Source: Clostridia bacterium (GTDB taxonomy: Bacteria > Bacillota > Clostridia > Christensenellales > Borkfalkiaceae). Taken from it: 62,302 nt of DNA. The notes below the pieces were generated by a model. It was given only the letters and a program-made list of their open reading frames with translations, was not told the origin of the DNA and searched no databases. The stretch's first letter is position 1. Every line of letters begins with the position of its first letter. The position numbers and the translations under genes were made by a program. Below are positions 22,690-33,177 of the stretch, piece by piece. Where the stretch lies: contig JAFWXT010000023.1 in the NCBI GenBank assembly GCA_017522945.1, positions 1 to 62,302 of the forward strand. The letters are read 5' to 3'.

Positions 22690-24618
22690 ATGAACGTTTT
22701 TCAAAAAAGCAATTGGATATGGGATAACCAAGTAGTTGGCGCAGACACCTACTGTGAATTCATAAAGGAATTTGATTACGACGGTGGAAAGTGTGTGTGC
22801 AATCTTTCTTGCGATAGTGATTATACCTTATTCGTAAACGGTAAATTCGTTGAAAGTAACCAATATCCTGATTTTGAACATTATAAGATATACGACCACG
22901 TTGATATTACACCTTATTTAAAAAAGGGCGAGAATTTAATTGCTATTTTAGTATGGCACTTCGGTGTTGTTTCTCAAAAGAATATAGTTGCCGATCCGGG
23001 TTTAATTTTTGAAGTTATATCTGGTGACGAACTGCTTTGCTCAAGCGATAACAATACTAAAGTTCGTATGAGCCTTGCTTACCAAAGCGGAAGAAAGAAA
23101 AAGGTTACCTTTCAATTTGGGTACGGGTTTGCTTACGACGCTTCAAAAGAAGATGATTGGATAACGGGCGTTGGTTTGGGCTTTAAAAACGCGGACGTGG
23201 TGCAAAAAAATTGCAAGTTTTACCCACGAGCAAATCAAAAGCTAAAACTTTGTGAAAAATGCAATATTAAGATTTTATCAAACGAGCAAAACAAGCGTTT
23301 TGTAATCGATCTTGGTAGGCAAACGGTTGGTATTCCTTGCTTAGAGCTTTACAGTAATCTCGAGCAAAAGATTATATTTTCTTGGGGCGAAAGCTTAAAC
23401 GCTGGGCGAGTTGAACGCATTATAGGCGCAAGAGATTTTAGCTTTGATTATATTGCAAAAGTAGGAGAAAATGAATATATCAATTACATGTTTAGGCTGG
23501 GTTGTAGATATTTAGAAGTTGAATGTGATCAACCTATTGAACTTAAATACGCAGGCGTAATTCCACAAGTTTATCCCGTTATAGAAAAAAGGGCAGTTTT
23601 AGAAAATGAATTCGATCAAAGAATTTACGATATATGCTTAAGAACTATGCAACTTTGCATGATGGAAAGATACGTTGACTGTCCTTGGCGTGAACAATGC
23701 CTTTATGCTTTTGACTCAAGAAATCAAATGTTGTTTGGTTATTACGCTTATGAAAATGGTAACGCAGAATACGCTAAGTCGAACTTGCTACTTATTTCAA
23801 AGGATAAAAGACCAGATGAGCTTTTATCAATTTGCTTCCCATGTTCAATGGATTTAACTATTCCATCATTTTCACTTCACTATATATTAGCCGTTAAAGA
23901 ATACGTTGAATACACGGGCGATATTACTATTATCGGCGAAGTTTATGAAAAAATTGATAGCTTGTTAAACGTTTTCTTAAAACAAATAAGAGAGGGTGGA
24001 TTGGCTTGCAAATTTGAAGAAAAACAACATTGGAATTTCTACGATTGGTCGCCACACTCTGAAGGTGGAATTATGGTGATTGACGAGCCTATTCCCGACC
24101 TTTTAATAAATAGTTTACTTATACTTGCATTAGATGCCTTTGATTATATTTGCAAAACTGTTAACAAAACAAACCCATACGGTTTAATTGCTAACGGTGT
24201 TCGCGAAAAGGCTTATGAAAAGTTCTTTATAAAAGAAGAAGGTCTTTTCTCAACCACGGGAAATGGTAACGATTACACCGAACTTGCAAACTCGCTTGCT
24301 CTTCTTGCGAAAATTCCTTGCGATGGAAAAGAAAAGGAAATTGCTAAAAAGCTAGCAAATGGCGAGCTTATTGCATGCTCACTAAGCAATAAAATCTTTA
24401 AGTATAGAGTGCTACTAGATATAGATACTCAAAAACATAAGCAAAGTGTTTTAGATGAAATTCATAAAGATTTTAAAATTATGTTTGATGGCGATGCAAC
24501 TAGCGTTTGGGAAACTATAAAAGGTAAGCCCGATCAACTTGGCGCAGGAAGTTTATGCCACGCTTGGGGCTGTGTTCCTATTTATATTTATAACCGTTTA
24601 GGTATGATTAAAAGTTAA
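22690..24618 (+). CDS. GH78-like alpha-L-rhamnosidase
   Basis: A 642-residue cytosolic enzyme. The N-terminal beta-sandwich (residues 1-150, with FVNGKFVESN) is followed by an (alpha/alpha)6 barrel with the family signature DCPWREQ, near residue 330. The usual form is DCPxRxE. Family members release terminal L-rhamnose by inversion. It lacks a signal peptide and is shorter than many GH78 enzymes (about 900), lacking extra N-terminal domains. It would act on imported oligosaccharides and feed rhaBAD. AAAGGTGG precedes the ATG. Confidence 0.82.
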   Translation: MNVFQKSNWIWDNQVVGADTYCEFIKEFDYDGGKCVCNLSCDSDYTLFVNGKFVESNQYPDFEHYKIYDHVDITPYLKKGENLIAILVWHFGVVSQKNIVADPGLIFEVISGDELLCSSDNNTKVRMSLAYQSGRKKKVTFQFGYGFAYDASKEDDWITGVGLGFKNADVVQKNCKFYPRANQKLKLCEKCNIKILSNEQNKRFVIDLGRQTVGIPCLELYSNLEQKIIFSWGESLNAGRVERIIGARDFSFDYIAKVGENEYINYMFRLGCRYLEVECDQPIELKYAGVIPQVYPVIEKRAVLENEFDQRIYDICLRTMQLCMMERYVDCPWREQCLYAFDSRNQMLFGYYAYENGNAEYAKSNLLLISKDKRPDELLSICFPCSMDLTIPSFSLHYILAVKEYVEYTGDITIIGEVYEKIDSLLNVFLKQIREGGLACKFEEKQHWNFYDWSPHSEGGIMVIDEPIPDLLINSLLILALDAFDYICKTVNKTNPYGLIANGVREKAYEKFFIKEEGLFSTTGNGNDYTELANSLALLAKIPCDGKEKEIAKKLANGELIACSLSNKIFKYRVLLDIDTQKHKQSVLDEIHKDFKIMFDGDATSVWETIKGKPDQLGAGSLCHAWGCVPIYIYNRLGMIKS

Positions 24619-24698
24619 TAATGGAAGGCGTAAAAAACGCTTATTCCTTATTATATAAAGAAGAAAAATGAAAAAAATATCCCATAGGAGGACAAAAA

Positions 24699-26519
24699 AT
24701 GAAAGGCAAATTTACTAAATTTTTAGTAACGGCAATGACGCTTATTATGGCGTTTACGGTAACCGCTTGTACAGGTGGCGGCAATCAAGGTAATGGCGGT
24801 GGAAATGATCGCATTAAGATTGAATTTAGAGCTAACGTTCCTGTTGATGCAAAGATTCCTTATATTCAAGCTATAAAAGCTTATAACGATGGTCAAGGTA
24901 AAATAGACGGTGTTTACGTTAACGCTGCTTACGACGTACCATCAGGTAATATTGGTCAACAAATTTCTTCAGCTTCGGCTCAAACTCCTAACGTAGTTTG
25001 CGTTGGCGACGCTGATTTTAAAGCATACGCTTCTTTAGGATATTTCTTAAATTTAGATAGTTATTTAACTAATGACGTTAAAGCAGCTATACAATGGGAT
25101 TCTATTCCTGAACTTATGATTAACCGTTATTCTTACAACTTAAGCGTAGATCCCACTTTAAATAAGAAAACTGCAGGTAAGGGTACAAGTGTTTTAGGTT
25201 TACCTAACGGTGGTATTCCAAGCGTTTTATATTACAACACTGAAATGTTAGCAGAAGAAGGTATTAACGTTATTTCTATTGCTGAAAGTGATCTTGCAGG
25301 AACAGGTTATCAACCTCACGGCTATGCAGAATACAAGGTTGCTCCTACAGCAGGTTTAACTGCAAGCACAAACAATGCAGGTCAAACAGTTTATAAAGTA
25401 TTTAACAACAAAATTCCTATGAACTGGGAAGAATTTAGATACCTTATGAAGCACATGCAAAAAGAAACTGGCTGCACTTACGCTTACTTCTCTGAATACT
25501 GGTTTGAATACGGTTGGTCAGTTGGTGGCGACTGTGTTGGTTGGGATGAAGCAAAAGGTGAATACGTATTTACTTTAAACGATAAAACAGCTAACTTCTT
25601 AGCAGTTGCAAACGTAACTGTAAACGGAACTGCATACCAAGCGGGTGAAGTTTTAAGCTATGAAGATAAACAATATTTACATGCAAACCCTACAGAACTT
25701 AACGATAATTTCTATGCTTTACCATCAACTTACGAAGCATTCCTTGAATTTAACCGTTTAGGTGTTGCAACAAACAAAACTACTGATATTGATGACGAAG
25801 GTAACGCTATTAAAGGTTACGGCTTAGCACCAGATAACACAGCTTCAGTTGACGCATACTTCAAAGCAGGTACAAGCCCATTCGTTGCTTACAGATATTC
25901 AAGTGCTCCTATTTACGCACAAGCAAACGTAAAGGGTAAATTTGATATCGCTCCAGAACAACAATACAGATTATATAAAGACGGCACTTTAGTTGAAGGT
26001 AACGACTTTGAAAACATTCAAGTTAAGGTTATCGGCGAAACTTATAACGGCAAGGTTTACACTGGTGAATTAGAAACAGTTAACGGCACTGCAATCGTAG
26101 GTCGCGCTGCAACTTATTCATTAAACTACAGCTTATCAATTGCAAAGAACTCTGATCCAAGCGAATACGAAGCATCATTCAAGTTTGCTTCTTGGCTTGC
26201 TGGCCCTGAAGGTCAAGCTTTAATTGCAAAGGGTAACGAAATTATCCCTAACCAAACTACTATTGCTTATAGCGCTGATTTCTTAAATTCAAGCGACAGA
26301 GTAGTTAAAAACGTTTGGGCTGCAGTTTATGCAAACGAAGGCGCTGATATGGGTGACTGGGCTTACTTTGACGAAGGTTCTTGGGTAACTGCTTGGTCTA
26401 GCCAATTAAACACAAACGTTCGTAAGGGCGAAATGACTTTAACTAAATTCTTCCAAAATAAGGTAGCTCAAGCAGACAGCGCTCTTGCAAACATGGGCTT
26501 AAGAGTTTATAGGAGATAA
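24699..26519 (+). CDS. ABC sugar-binding lipoprotein
   Basis: A 606-residue extracellular solute-binding protein of the carbohydrate class with lipobox Cys24 (VTAC) and a Gly/Asn-rich linker. It shows the two-lobe pattern (NVVCVGDADFKAY, LGLPNGGIPSVLYYN, FASWLAGPEGQALIAKGNE). It is longer than the usual 420-550 residues, which suits binding of longer oligosaccharides. CATAGGAGG precedes the ATG. A small hairpin (GCGT/ACGC) in the 80-bp gap upstream may protect its mRNA. The permease genes follow directly. Confidence 0.92.
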   Translation: MKGKFTKFLVTAMTLIMAFTVTACTGGGNQGNGGGNDRIKIEFRANVPVDAKIPYIQAIKAYNDGQGKIDGVYVNAAYDVPSGNIGQQISSASAQTPNVVCVGDADFKAYASLGYFLNLDSYLTNDVKAAIQWDSIPELMINRYSYNLSVDPTLNKKTAGKGTSVLGLPNGGIPSVLYYNTEMLAEEGINVISIAESDLAGTGYQPHGYAEYKVAPTAGLTASTNNAGQTVYKVFNNKIPMNWEEFRYLMKHMQKETGCTYAYFSEYWFEYGWSVGGDCVGWDEAKGEYVFTLNDKTANFLAVANVTVNGTAYQAGEVLSYEDKQYLHANPTELNDNFYALPSTYEAFLEFNRLGVATNKTTDIDDEGNAIKGYGLAPDNTASVDAYFKAGTSPFVAYRYSSAPIYAQANVKGKFDIAPEQQYRLYKDGTLVEGNDFENIQVKVIGETYNGKVYTGELETVNGTAIVGRAATYSLNYSLSIAKNSDPSEYEASFKFASWLAGPEGQALIAKGNEIIPNQTTIAYSADFLNSSDRVVKNVWAAVYANEGADMGDWAYFDEGSWVTAWSSQLNTNVRKGEMTLTKFFQNKVAQADSALANMGLRVYRR

Positions 26520-26522
26520 TAA

Positions 26523-27479
26523 ATGAGTAAAAAACTCGATTCTACAATTGAAGGGGTTAATATATCAACTACTCCAAATTTTAAGAAAAAACACGTTTGG
26601 ACTAAAGAAACTGTTTTTGCCTTAGTGGTAGTTTTAATCCCCATTATAGGATACGTGGTTTTTAACGGATTCCCAGTAGCATTATCGTTTGGACTATTGT
26701 TTTCGAATATTGAAGGCTTTGATATCTCAACGATGACTTGGAATAATTTTGCAAACTTTACAACAGTTTTTAGCGATGATAGGTTTTGGAAATCTATATG
26801 GATTACGCTTTGGATAGCTTCAACTCAATTAGTTACGCTAGCCATTGCTCTTGTAATTAGTGTTTTACTTGCGAAGAAGCCACGTGGGCGTGGTTTCTTC
26901 CAAGTACTATATTTCGTGCCTTACATTTGCTCAAGCGTTGCGGTTGCAATTATGTGGAAATGGGTTTTCGACGGAAATCACGGGCTTTTAAATGCATTAC
27001 TTGGAACAAAAATCGATTGGCTTAATAATACTGATAATCCAGCTACTTTAACTTGGGCTATTATTACCTCAATCATTTGGCAAGCACCAGGTTATGGTAT
27101 AGTTATGTTTAAAGCGGCTCTCGATGCAGTAAATCCTGCGCTTTACGAAGCGAGTGAAATCGACGGAGCAAATTCGTTTGAACAATTTTGGAACATAACC
27201 ATACCTTCTATTGCGCCAACAACATTCTATTTATTGTTTACAGGCGTATTAGCGGGCTTTACAACATTTGATAAAGCAACCTTAATGGCTCCTATTTCGT
27301 GGACGCAAACTGCAGGCTATGAAGATATGGGATTAACTATGCTTTATTATTCTTACATTTTAGGTACTCAAAGAATGGAAATGGAACTTGCTAGCGTTGT
27401 GAGTTGGTTCTTATTCTTAATAACGATGACTTTATCGGTTATCGTAATGAAAAAGAGAGATAAGGAGTTAGAATACTGA
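26523..27479 (+). CDS. ABC sugar permease 1 (MalF/UgpA type)
   Basis: A 318-residue protein with six transmembrane segments and the EAA loop EASEIDGANSFEQFW (about 218-232), which docks the ATPase. Start is 3 bp after the binding-protein stop. Its stop overlaps the next start (TGATG), so translation is coupled. Confidence 0.93.
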   Translation: MSKKLDSTIEGVNISTTPNFKKKHVWTKETVFALVVVLIPIIGYVVFNGFPVALSFGLLFSNIEGFDISTMTWNNFANFTTVFSDDRFWKSIWITLWIASTQLVTLAIALVISVLLAKKPRGRGFFQVLYFVPYICSSVAVAIMWKWVFDGNHGLLNALLGTKIDWLNNTDNPATLTWAIITSIIWQAPGYGIVMFKAALDAVNPALYEASEIDGANSFEQFWNITIPSIAPTTFYLLFTGVLAGFTTFDKATLMAPISWTQTAGYEDMGLTMLYYSYILGTQRMEMELASVVSWFLFLITMTLSVIVMKKRDKELEY

Positions 27480-28387
27480 TGGAAAACGTAATTACAAATA
27501 ACGCTTTACCACAAAATAAGCGTAAAAAGAGTATTCGTTTGGGTCGTATTTTTATATATTTAACTCTAATCATATACTCACTATTTTTAATGGTTCCTTT
27601 TTATACAATCGTAATATCGGCATTTACCGATCACGCAGAACTCGACTCGGCTTTAAAGTTTATTTGGTGGCCTGAAACATTTTCGTTACAAGGCTTTAAA
27701 AACTTAATTGAATTCGACGTTATGTATTATGAAGTAGGTATTCCTTCAATGGCAGTTGGTTTTATAAACACACTTTGGATTACTTGTTTACCAACTGTAG
27801 TTGGTTTATTCGTTTCTGGTCTTGCAGCATACGTTTATGCTAAAATTAAACTACCTGGCAAGCATATTTTATTTGCTATTGAAATGGCTACGATGATGAT
27901 TCCTCTTGGCTCAATGCAAGTAGTATCATATTTATTCTACAACTCAATTTTAGGCTGGAACGATACTCCGCTACCATTAATTATACCCGGTATGTTTGGT
28001 AGTGCATCCTTAATTTTCTTCCTTCGCACTTATTTTGAGGGAATAAATAATGAAATTTTAGAAGCGGCAAGAATTGACGGTAAGTCAGTATTTGGCATTT
28101 ATTTCTCTATAATGATTCCACTTGCTATACCGGCTTTCGTGGCTCAATTTATTTTTGGTTTTGTTGGTGGTTATAACGATTATGTTGGACCAATGCTTTA
28201 TTTAACTGGTAATAAAATGATGGTTACGCTTCAACTTGCAGTTGCTAACTTACAAAATTCATTCTCAAAATATCCTGAAACTATTTGTGCTTCTGCAGTG
28301 GTTTCAATGATTCCGCTTATTATTATTTACTGTTTCGCTCAAAAGTTATTTATTAATGGTATTGCAGTTGGAGGAGGCAAGGAATAA
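27479..28387 (+). CDS. ABC sugar permease 2 (MalG/UgpE type)
   Basis: A 302-residue protein with six transmembrane segments and the EAA loop EAARIDGKSVFGIYF (about 197-211). It pairs with permease 1. No ATP-binding subunit is encoded anywhere in the locus, so a shared MsmX-like ATPase elsewhere in the genome is inferred. Confidence 0.93.
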   Translation: MENVITNNALPQNKRKKSIRLGRIFIYLTLIIYSLFLMVPFYTIVISAFTDHAELDSALKFIWWPETFSLQGFKNLIEFDVMYYEVGIPSMAVGFINTLWITCLPTVVGLFVSGLAAYVYAKIKLPGKHILFAIEMATMMIPLGSMQVVSYLFYNSILGWNDTPLPLIIPGMFGSASLIFFLRTYFEGINNEILEAARIDGKSVFGIYFSIMIPLAIPAFVAQFIFGFVGGYNDYVGPMLYLTGNKMMVTLQLAVANLQNSFSKYPETICASAVVSMIPLIIIYCFAQKLFINGIAVGGGKE

Positions 28388-28390
28388 GGC

Positions 28391-29731
28391 ATGAATATTA
28401 TTAAGGTGGATTTTTCAAAAACTAATGGAATAATTAAGGCTATGAACGCAGTAAACAACGGACCTACCGGTGCAACCGTTCGTGGCTCAAACCCATTTTT
28501 TGAAAATTATAACAATGCGAAAATACCTTTTGCAAGATTGCATGATAGTGCTTTTTATTGGGCGTATGGCGGGGAGTGGACTGTTGACGTTCATCGTATC
28601 TTCCGTGATTTTAACGCTGATGAAAACGACCCACAATCTTACGTTTTTGAACCTACTGATGAATACGTAAAAAGTATTATTGATGCAGGAACAGAAGTAT
28701 TTTATCGTTTAGGCGCGGCAATCGAACATAAGTATAAATTTGGCACTATCCCGCCAAAGGATAATTTAAAGTGGGCGCGCATTTGTGAACACATTATTCG
28801 CCACTATACTGAAGGTTGGGCAAACGGTTTTAATTACGATATTAGATATTGGGAAATTTGGAATGAACCTGACTGCAAAAATGCAGATGGAAGCAATCCT
28901 TGCTGGCAAGGCACTCCGCAAGAATTTTGTGATTTTTACGTTGAGGTTTCAAAGTATTTAAAGAGCAAATTTCCACATTTAAAAATTGGTGGCCCTGCTA
29001 TTTGTACTATTTGGAATAGTGAATATACTGAACTATTTTTAGATAACGTTAGAAAAAAGGGTGGCGTTCTTGACTTTTTCTCATATCATCGTTACTGTTC
29101 AACGGTTGAAGATATGCAACAAACCATTGAAAAAGCTAATTCTCTTTTAGAAAAATACGGCTTTGGCGACGTTGAAACAAGCTTAAATGAATGGAATTAT
29201 AACCAAGGTTGGTTAGGCGAAATTTATCAAGAATCAATGCGCGCAATCAAAGGCTTAAAAGGTAGTTCTTTTATGCTTGGTTGTATGTGTATTGGGCAAG
29301 ATTCAAAGCTTGATACAATGATGTATTACGATGCTAGACCAACAACTTGGAGTGGTTTTGACATGGAAACTGAAAAGCCATTAAAAAGCTATTACTGCTT
29401 AAAGGCGTTTGGCGACGTTCGTGAGCTTAAAAACGCAGTTAAAACTCAAACCGAAGGCGATTACGTTTATAGCGTAGCATCAACAAACGGCAAAGAAAGC
29501 GCAATACTTCTTACCTATTTCAATGATGATAAAACTGCGCCTATAAAGGACGTAAAGATTGAATTTAGTGGTGTTAAACTAGGCGAAAAGGTAATTGTTG
29601 AATACTATCTTGTTGATGAAACTCACGATGCTTCACTAGTTAGAGAAGAAATTTTTACAGCTAATGAATTTGCAAGTTATTTAAAACTTGGCTTGTATAG
29701 TTCTTACTTAATTAAGATAAAGGCTATATAA
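28391..29731 (+). CDS. GH39-like glycosidase (beta-xylosidase type)
   Basis: A 446-residue cytosolic clan GH-A TIM-barrel enzyme. WEIWNEPD (about 155-162) holds the acid/base Glu and SLNEWN (about 270) the nucleophile Glu, in the spacing of GH39. A small beta-sandwich forms the C-terminus (about 360-446). It starts 3 bp after the permease. Beta-xylosidase or a related exo-activity is likely; the true linkage is uncertain. Confidence 0.82.
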   Translation: MNIIKVDFSKTNGIIKAMNAVNNGPTGATVRGSNPFFENYNNAKIPFARLHDSAFYWAYGGEWTVDVHRIFRDFNADENDPQSYVFEPTDEYVKSIIDAGTEVFYRLGAAIEHKYKFGTIPPKDNLKWARICEHIIRHYTEGWANGFNYDIRYWEIWNEPDCKNADGSNPCWQGTPQEFCDFYVEVSKYLKSKFPHLKIGGPAICTIWNSEYTELFLDNVRKKGGVLDFFSYHRYCSTVEDMQQTIEKANSLLEKYGFGDVETSLNEWNYNQGWLGEIYQESMRAIKGLKGSSFMLGCMCIGQDSKLDTMMYYDARPTTWSGFDMETEKPLKSYYCLKAFGDVRELKNAVKTQTEGDYVYSVASTNGKESAILLTYFNDDKTAPIKDVKIEFSGVKLGEKVIVEYYLVDETHDASLVREEIFTANEFASYLKLGLYSSYLIKIKAI

Positions 29732-29734
29732 GGT

Positions 29735-31006
29735 ATGGAAGCAACGCAAAAAAAGGATGGCTATGAATTTAGTAGAATTTTATATATTGTTGAAGCGGCG
29801 TTAGAATATTTCGTTTCGATAGCAGTTTCTACTATATACTTAGCAAAACTAACTGAATATATAGGGTTTTCTGATAGTTTAACCGGTATTTTATCTTCGT
29901 TTGTGTCACTTGGTTGTGGCTTTCAAATGATAGCAATATTCTTGGCGAACAAAAAGCCTGTAAAAAGGTGGGTTACGATATTACATATATTAAGTCAAGT
30001 AATGTTTGCGGTTTTATACATAGTGCCTTTGTTTGATTTTTCAAAAGAAATTAAAACGGTTATATTTGTAATTATGCTTTTAGGTGCACATATTATTAAC
30101 AACGTAGTTAACGCACCGAAAATTAACTGGTATATGTCGCTAGTTGATGATAAAAAGCGTGGTAGATTTACGGCAAATAAAGAAATAATATCCTTACTTG
30201 GTGGAATGGCGTTTTCATATTTTATGGGAATAGTATTTGACCATTTTGAAGGGGCAGGAAATATTAAGGGCGCATTTATAGTTGGCGGTATCACAATATT
30301 CGTTTTAATGATGCTGCACAGCGCAACCTTAATATTTGCAAAGGAAAAACAATCGGAAAACAGCGAAAAAACAACCGTTGGGGTTCAATTAAAAAGCTTG
30401 CTTAAAGATAAAACGCTTTTTAAGGTGGTGTTAATTTCAGTTCTTTGGAACGTTGCAAACTACGTATCAACACCATTTATGGGGACTTACCAAACAAAAG
30501 AATTAGCATTTACAACTTCATTTGCTTCAATAATCGTTATGGCAAGCAGTCTTTTTAGGGTATTTTGTTCAAAACCATTAGGAAGATTTGCCGATAAACA
30601 CTCTTTCACAAAGATGTTAATAGTGTGTTTTATTATTGAAGCTGTTGCGTTTGGAATAAACGCATTTACCAACACTTCAAACGGAAAGGTGGTTTACTTT
30701 ATTTATCAACTATTGTACTGCGCGGGAATGGCAGGTATAAATAGTTCGGTAATAAATCTTATTTATGATTACGTTGATGCAGAACAACGAACAAGTGCAT
30801 TAGCTTTAAAACAAACCTTTGCGGGTTTTGCAGGCTTTTTCACTACTTTATTGGTAAGCCCGTTAGTAAGCTTTATACAAGCTAATGGCAATAAGGTTTT
30901 AGGAATACCTATGTATGCACAACAATTATTAGCATTAATCAGCTGTGTTCTAACAATAGGGTTACTTGTGTATATGTTAACGGTAATTCGTAAATTAAAA
31001 AAATAA
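29735..31006 (+). CDS. MFS transporter
   Basis: A 423-residue protein with 12 predicted membrane segments and a central cytosolic loop (KEKQSENSEKTTVG, about 205-220). The DKKRGRFTANKEI loop resembles the MFS motif A region. It starts 3 bp after the GH39 gene. It could import or release a sugar produced by the locus. It is a second carrier beside the ABC importer. Confidence 0.85.
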   Translation: MEATQKKDGYEFSRILYIVEAALEYFVSIAVSTIYLAKLTEYIGFSDSLTGILSSFVSLGCGFQMIAIFLANKKPVKRWVTILHILSQVMFAVLYIVPLFDFSKEIKTVIFVIMLLGAHIINNVVNAPKINWYMSLVDDKKRGRFTANKEIISLLGGMAFSYFMGIVFDHFEGAGNIKGAFIVGGITIFVLMMLHSATLIFAKEKQSENSEKTTVGVQLKSLLKDKTLFKVVLISVLWNVANYVSTPFMGTYQTKELAFTTSFASIIVMASSLFRVFCSKPLGRFADKHSFTKMLIVCFIIEAVAFGINAFTNTSNGKVVYFIYQLLYCAGMAGINSSVINLIYDYVDAEQRTSALALKQTFAGFAGFFTTLLVSPLVSFIQANGNKVLGIPMYAQQLLALISCVLTIGLLVYMLTVIRKLKK

Positions 31007-31011
31007 AAGTG

Positions 31012-31060
31012 AGGTTACAAACAACGATTGATTTTATCAATTATTTGTTGTAACAAAACT
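31012..31060. repeat. Dispersed palindromic family 2, reverse copy
   Basis: GGTTACAA...TTGTAACaaaac arms enclose ATTGAT/ATCAAT. The reverse complement matches 59613-59676 (GTTTTGTTACAA...AAAATCAATC...TTGTTT...GTAACC). It lies in the 82-bp gap between the MFS and GH43 genes and lacks a T-run. Confidence 0.65.
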
Positions 31061-31088
31061 AAAATAAAAAAAAGGGAGGACGAACAAG

Positions 31089-33164
31089 TTGAATAAGAAA
31101 ATTTTTAAACTTGGCTCATTATTACTCGCAGTTATGCTATTTTCTTCTTGTGTAGTTACAGCACCAGGCGGTAACTCTACGCAATTACCACAAAATGGCG
31201 ATAATTATTACGAGTTAAGCTATTATGATGAAACTGATAGTACCATTGGTTACAACACCGATTTGTTCTATCAAAACAAGAATAGTGAAGTTGGTGCAGA
31301 CCCATCTGTAATTTATGGTAAGGGTGAAGACGGAAAGGATTATTTCTATGTTTACCCAACTAGTACAAACTATTCTATATTTGGTTACCGTAGTACGGAT
31401 ATGTCGAACTGGAAGGGAGTAGGAACTGTTTTTCTACCAGAATCTGATAGTTGGGCACAATCGATGCTTTGGGCGCCAGACGTAATTTATGATGCAGAAG
31501 CCGATGACGGTCAAGGCGGAAAGGGTTTATATTATATGTTCTTTACCGCAAGCGATGCAGTTCGTACTGCAAATAAGTCGTTATATTTTGATAATAGAGC
31601 GGATAGAGCTTCATATATGGCATTAAAGGATGAAATTTACGCTCAAGATGGTAACAGTTTAATATCAAAACTTAATTATAGCGGTAGCGCATCTACAAAA
31701 GCAACAGCCCTTTGCGCTGAATTTGGTATTAAGGATAAATCTACGGTTGCTTATGAATTAGGTTTATATACTGCTAATAAAAATGCTGCTACAAGCGATG
31801 CCGAAATCGTTGCTCTTGCTCGTGAAACTATGTTAGCTATTAAAAGCGCAGATATTCACAAACTTAACGGTGGTAGCGTTTATGCAGGTATGTTAGCAAC
31901 TGCTAAAACCTTAGATGGCCCATTTATTCAATATACTAACGATGGTTCAAACGGCGAACGCGCTATTCCAATTAGCGAACCTTTCCTTGCTCACGAAGAT
32001 TTATACGAACAACTTTCTAAAAAGTACGTTATTGATACTTCACTTAACATCGTTGATATGCACCCATACGTTGACCCTGTAACAGGCGATAAGTATATGT
32101 ATTTCAACAGTACTGCTCTTGCTCCACATAGTATCTATTCAGTAGCCGAAATTTTTGTAGTTAAGGTTGGCGATAAGAATACTCGTTGGACAGATGATTG
32201 GCAATGGGAAACAGTTAAGCAACTTACTCGTACAGGTTACTACGATATGGGCGAAAACGAAAACCCAAGTAAATACGACCCACAAACAGACCTTGGCGAA
32301 ACAGATATCAACGAAGGCCCATACGTTATTTATAACGAAACTAATGGCAAATACTATTTAACTATTTCAAAGGGTAGATGGCAAAGCAGTGGTTACGCAG
32401 TAATTCAAGCAGTTGGTGATAGCCCAATGGGTCCTTTTAAAAAGTTCTCTCGTTCAGAAGGTGGTATTTTACTTCAAACTGAAACAAGTTGGGATCACGT
32501 TATAGGTCCTGGTCACCACAGCTTAATTGAACACAAAGGCAAAACTTATATAGTATATCACCAACACGTTCAAAAGGATGCATCTGGTGACAGAGCAATC
32601 TCGATGGACGAAGTTAAGTGGATTCAAAACCAAAACGGCGATTGGATTATGTACTGTAACGGCCCAACAAAATCACCTCAATTAAAATTAGATAGTGGTT
32701 ACGATAATATCGCAAGCAAGGCAACTGTAACAGTAAGCAACGACGTTAATAACACTAAAGCAAGCTTAACCGATGGTTTAATCGGCGCAACTAGCGAGCT
32801 TGATTTTGTAAAAGAATTTACAGCAGCAGGAAATACTATTATAACACTTGATTTTGGCGCATATCGTACGGTTCGCGGTTTAATGATTTACAATAGCCGT
32901 GAATATGATAAGGCGTTTAGTAGCGTTCGTAGAATCGAACTTGATTTTACTGGCACAAAAGATGGCGAAAGAGTAACGGGTACTGCATATATTGATAATC
33001 TTGCATTCAACCAAAATTATTTCTACGAATTATATGGTCAAACTTATATTCGTCCTGGTGTTGCGGCTATTGCAGAATTTGAAGAAATGCATGTAAAAGC
33101 TATAAGAATCGTAGTTAGCAGTGAAACTGTAAACGTTTCTGAAATTGTTGTAATTGGTAAATAA
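31089..33164 (+). CDS. GH43-like extracellular glycosidase lipoprotein
   Basis: A 691-residue lipoprotein (Cys21, SSC). The start is TTG at 31089, chosen because AAGGGAGGA lies 8 nt upstream and the signal peptide begins there. A five-bladed propeller (about 45-530) carries GH43 catalytic-type residues: GADPSVIYG, LWAPDVIYD and NEGPYVIYNETNGKYYLT. A beta-sandwich of the F5/8C type forms the C-terminus (about 545-691). An insert of about 100 residues (about 160-265) interrupts the propeller. Alpha-arabinofuranosidase or beta-xylosidase activity is plausible. It would trim glycan at the cell surface. Confidence 0.85.
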   Translation: MNKKIFKLGSLLLAVMLFSSCVVTAPGGNSTQLPQNGDNYYELSYYDETDSTIGYNTDLFYQNKNSEVGADPSVIYGKGEDGKDYFYVYPTSTNYSIFGYRSTDMSNWKGVGTVFLPESDSWAQSMLWAPDVIYDAEADDGQGGKGLYYMFFTASDAVRTANKSLYFDNRADRASYMALKDEIYAQDGNSLISKLNYSGSASTKATALCAEFGIKDKSTVAYELGLYTANKNAATSDAEIVALARETMLAIKSADIHKLNGGSVYAGMLATAKTLDGPFIQYTNDGSNGERAIPISEPFLAHEDLYEQLSKKYVIDTSLNIVDMHPYVDPVTGDKYMYFNSTALAPHSIYSVAEIFVVKVGDKNTRWTDDWQWETVKQLTRTGYYDMGENENPSKYDPQTDLGETDINEGPYVIYNETNGKYYLTISKGRWQSSGYAVIQAVGDSPMGPFKKFSRSEGGILLQTETSWDHVIGPGHHSLIEHKGKTYIVYHQHVQKDASGDRAISMDEVKWIQNQNGDWIMYCNGPTKSPQLKLDSGYDNIASKATVTVSNDVNNTKASLTDGLIGATSELDFVKEFTAAGNTIITLDFGAYRTVRGLMIYNSREYDKAFSSVRRIELDFTGTKDGERVTGTAYIDNLAFNQNYFYELYGQTYIRPGVAAIAEFEEMHVKAIRIVVSSETVNVSEIVVIGK

Positions 33165-33177
33165 GGGGGTATAAAAT

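Noticed and set aside
29995..30294. 99-codon minus-strand ORF inside the MFS gene
   Set aside because: It is an antisense shadow of a well-supported membrane-protein gene, with no ribosome site or promoter.
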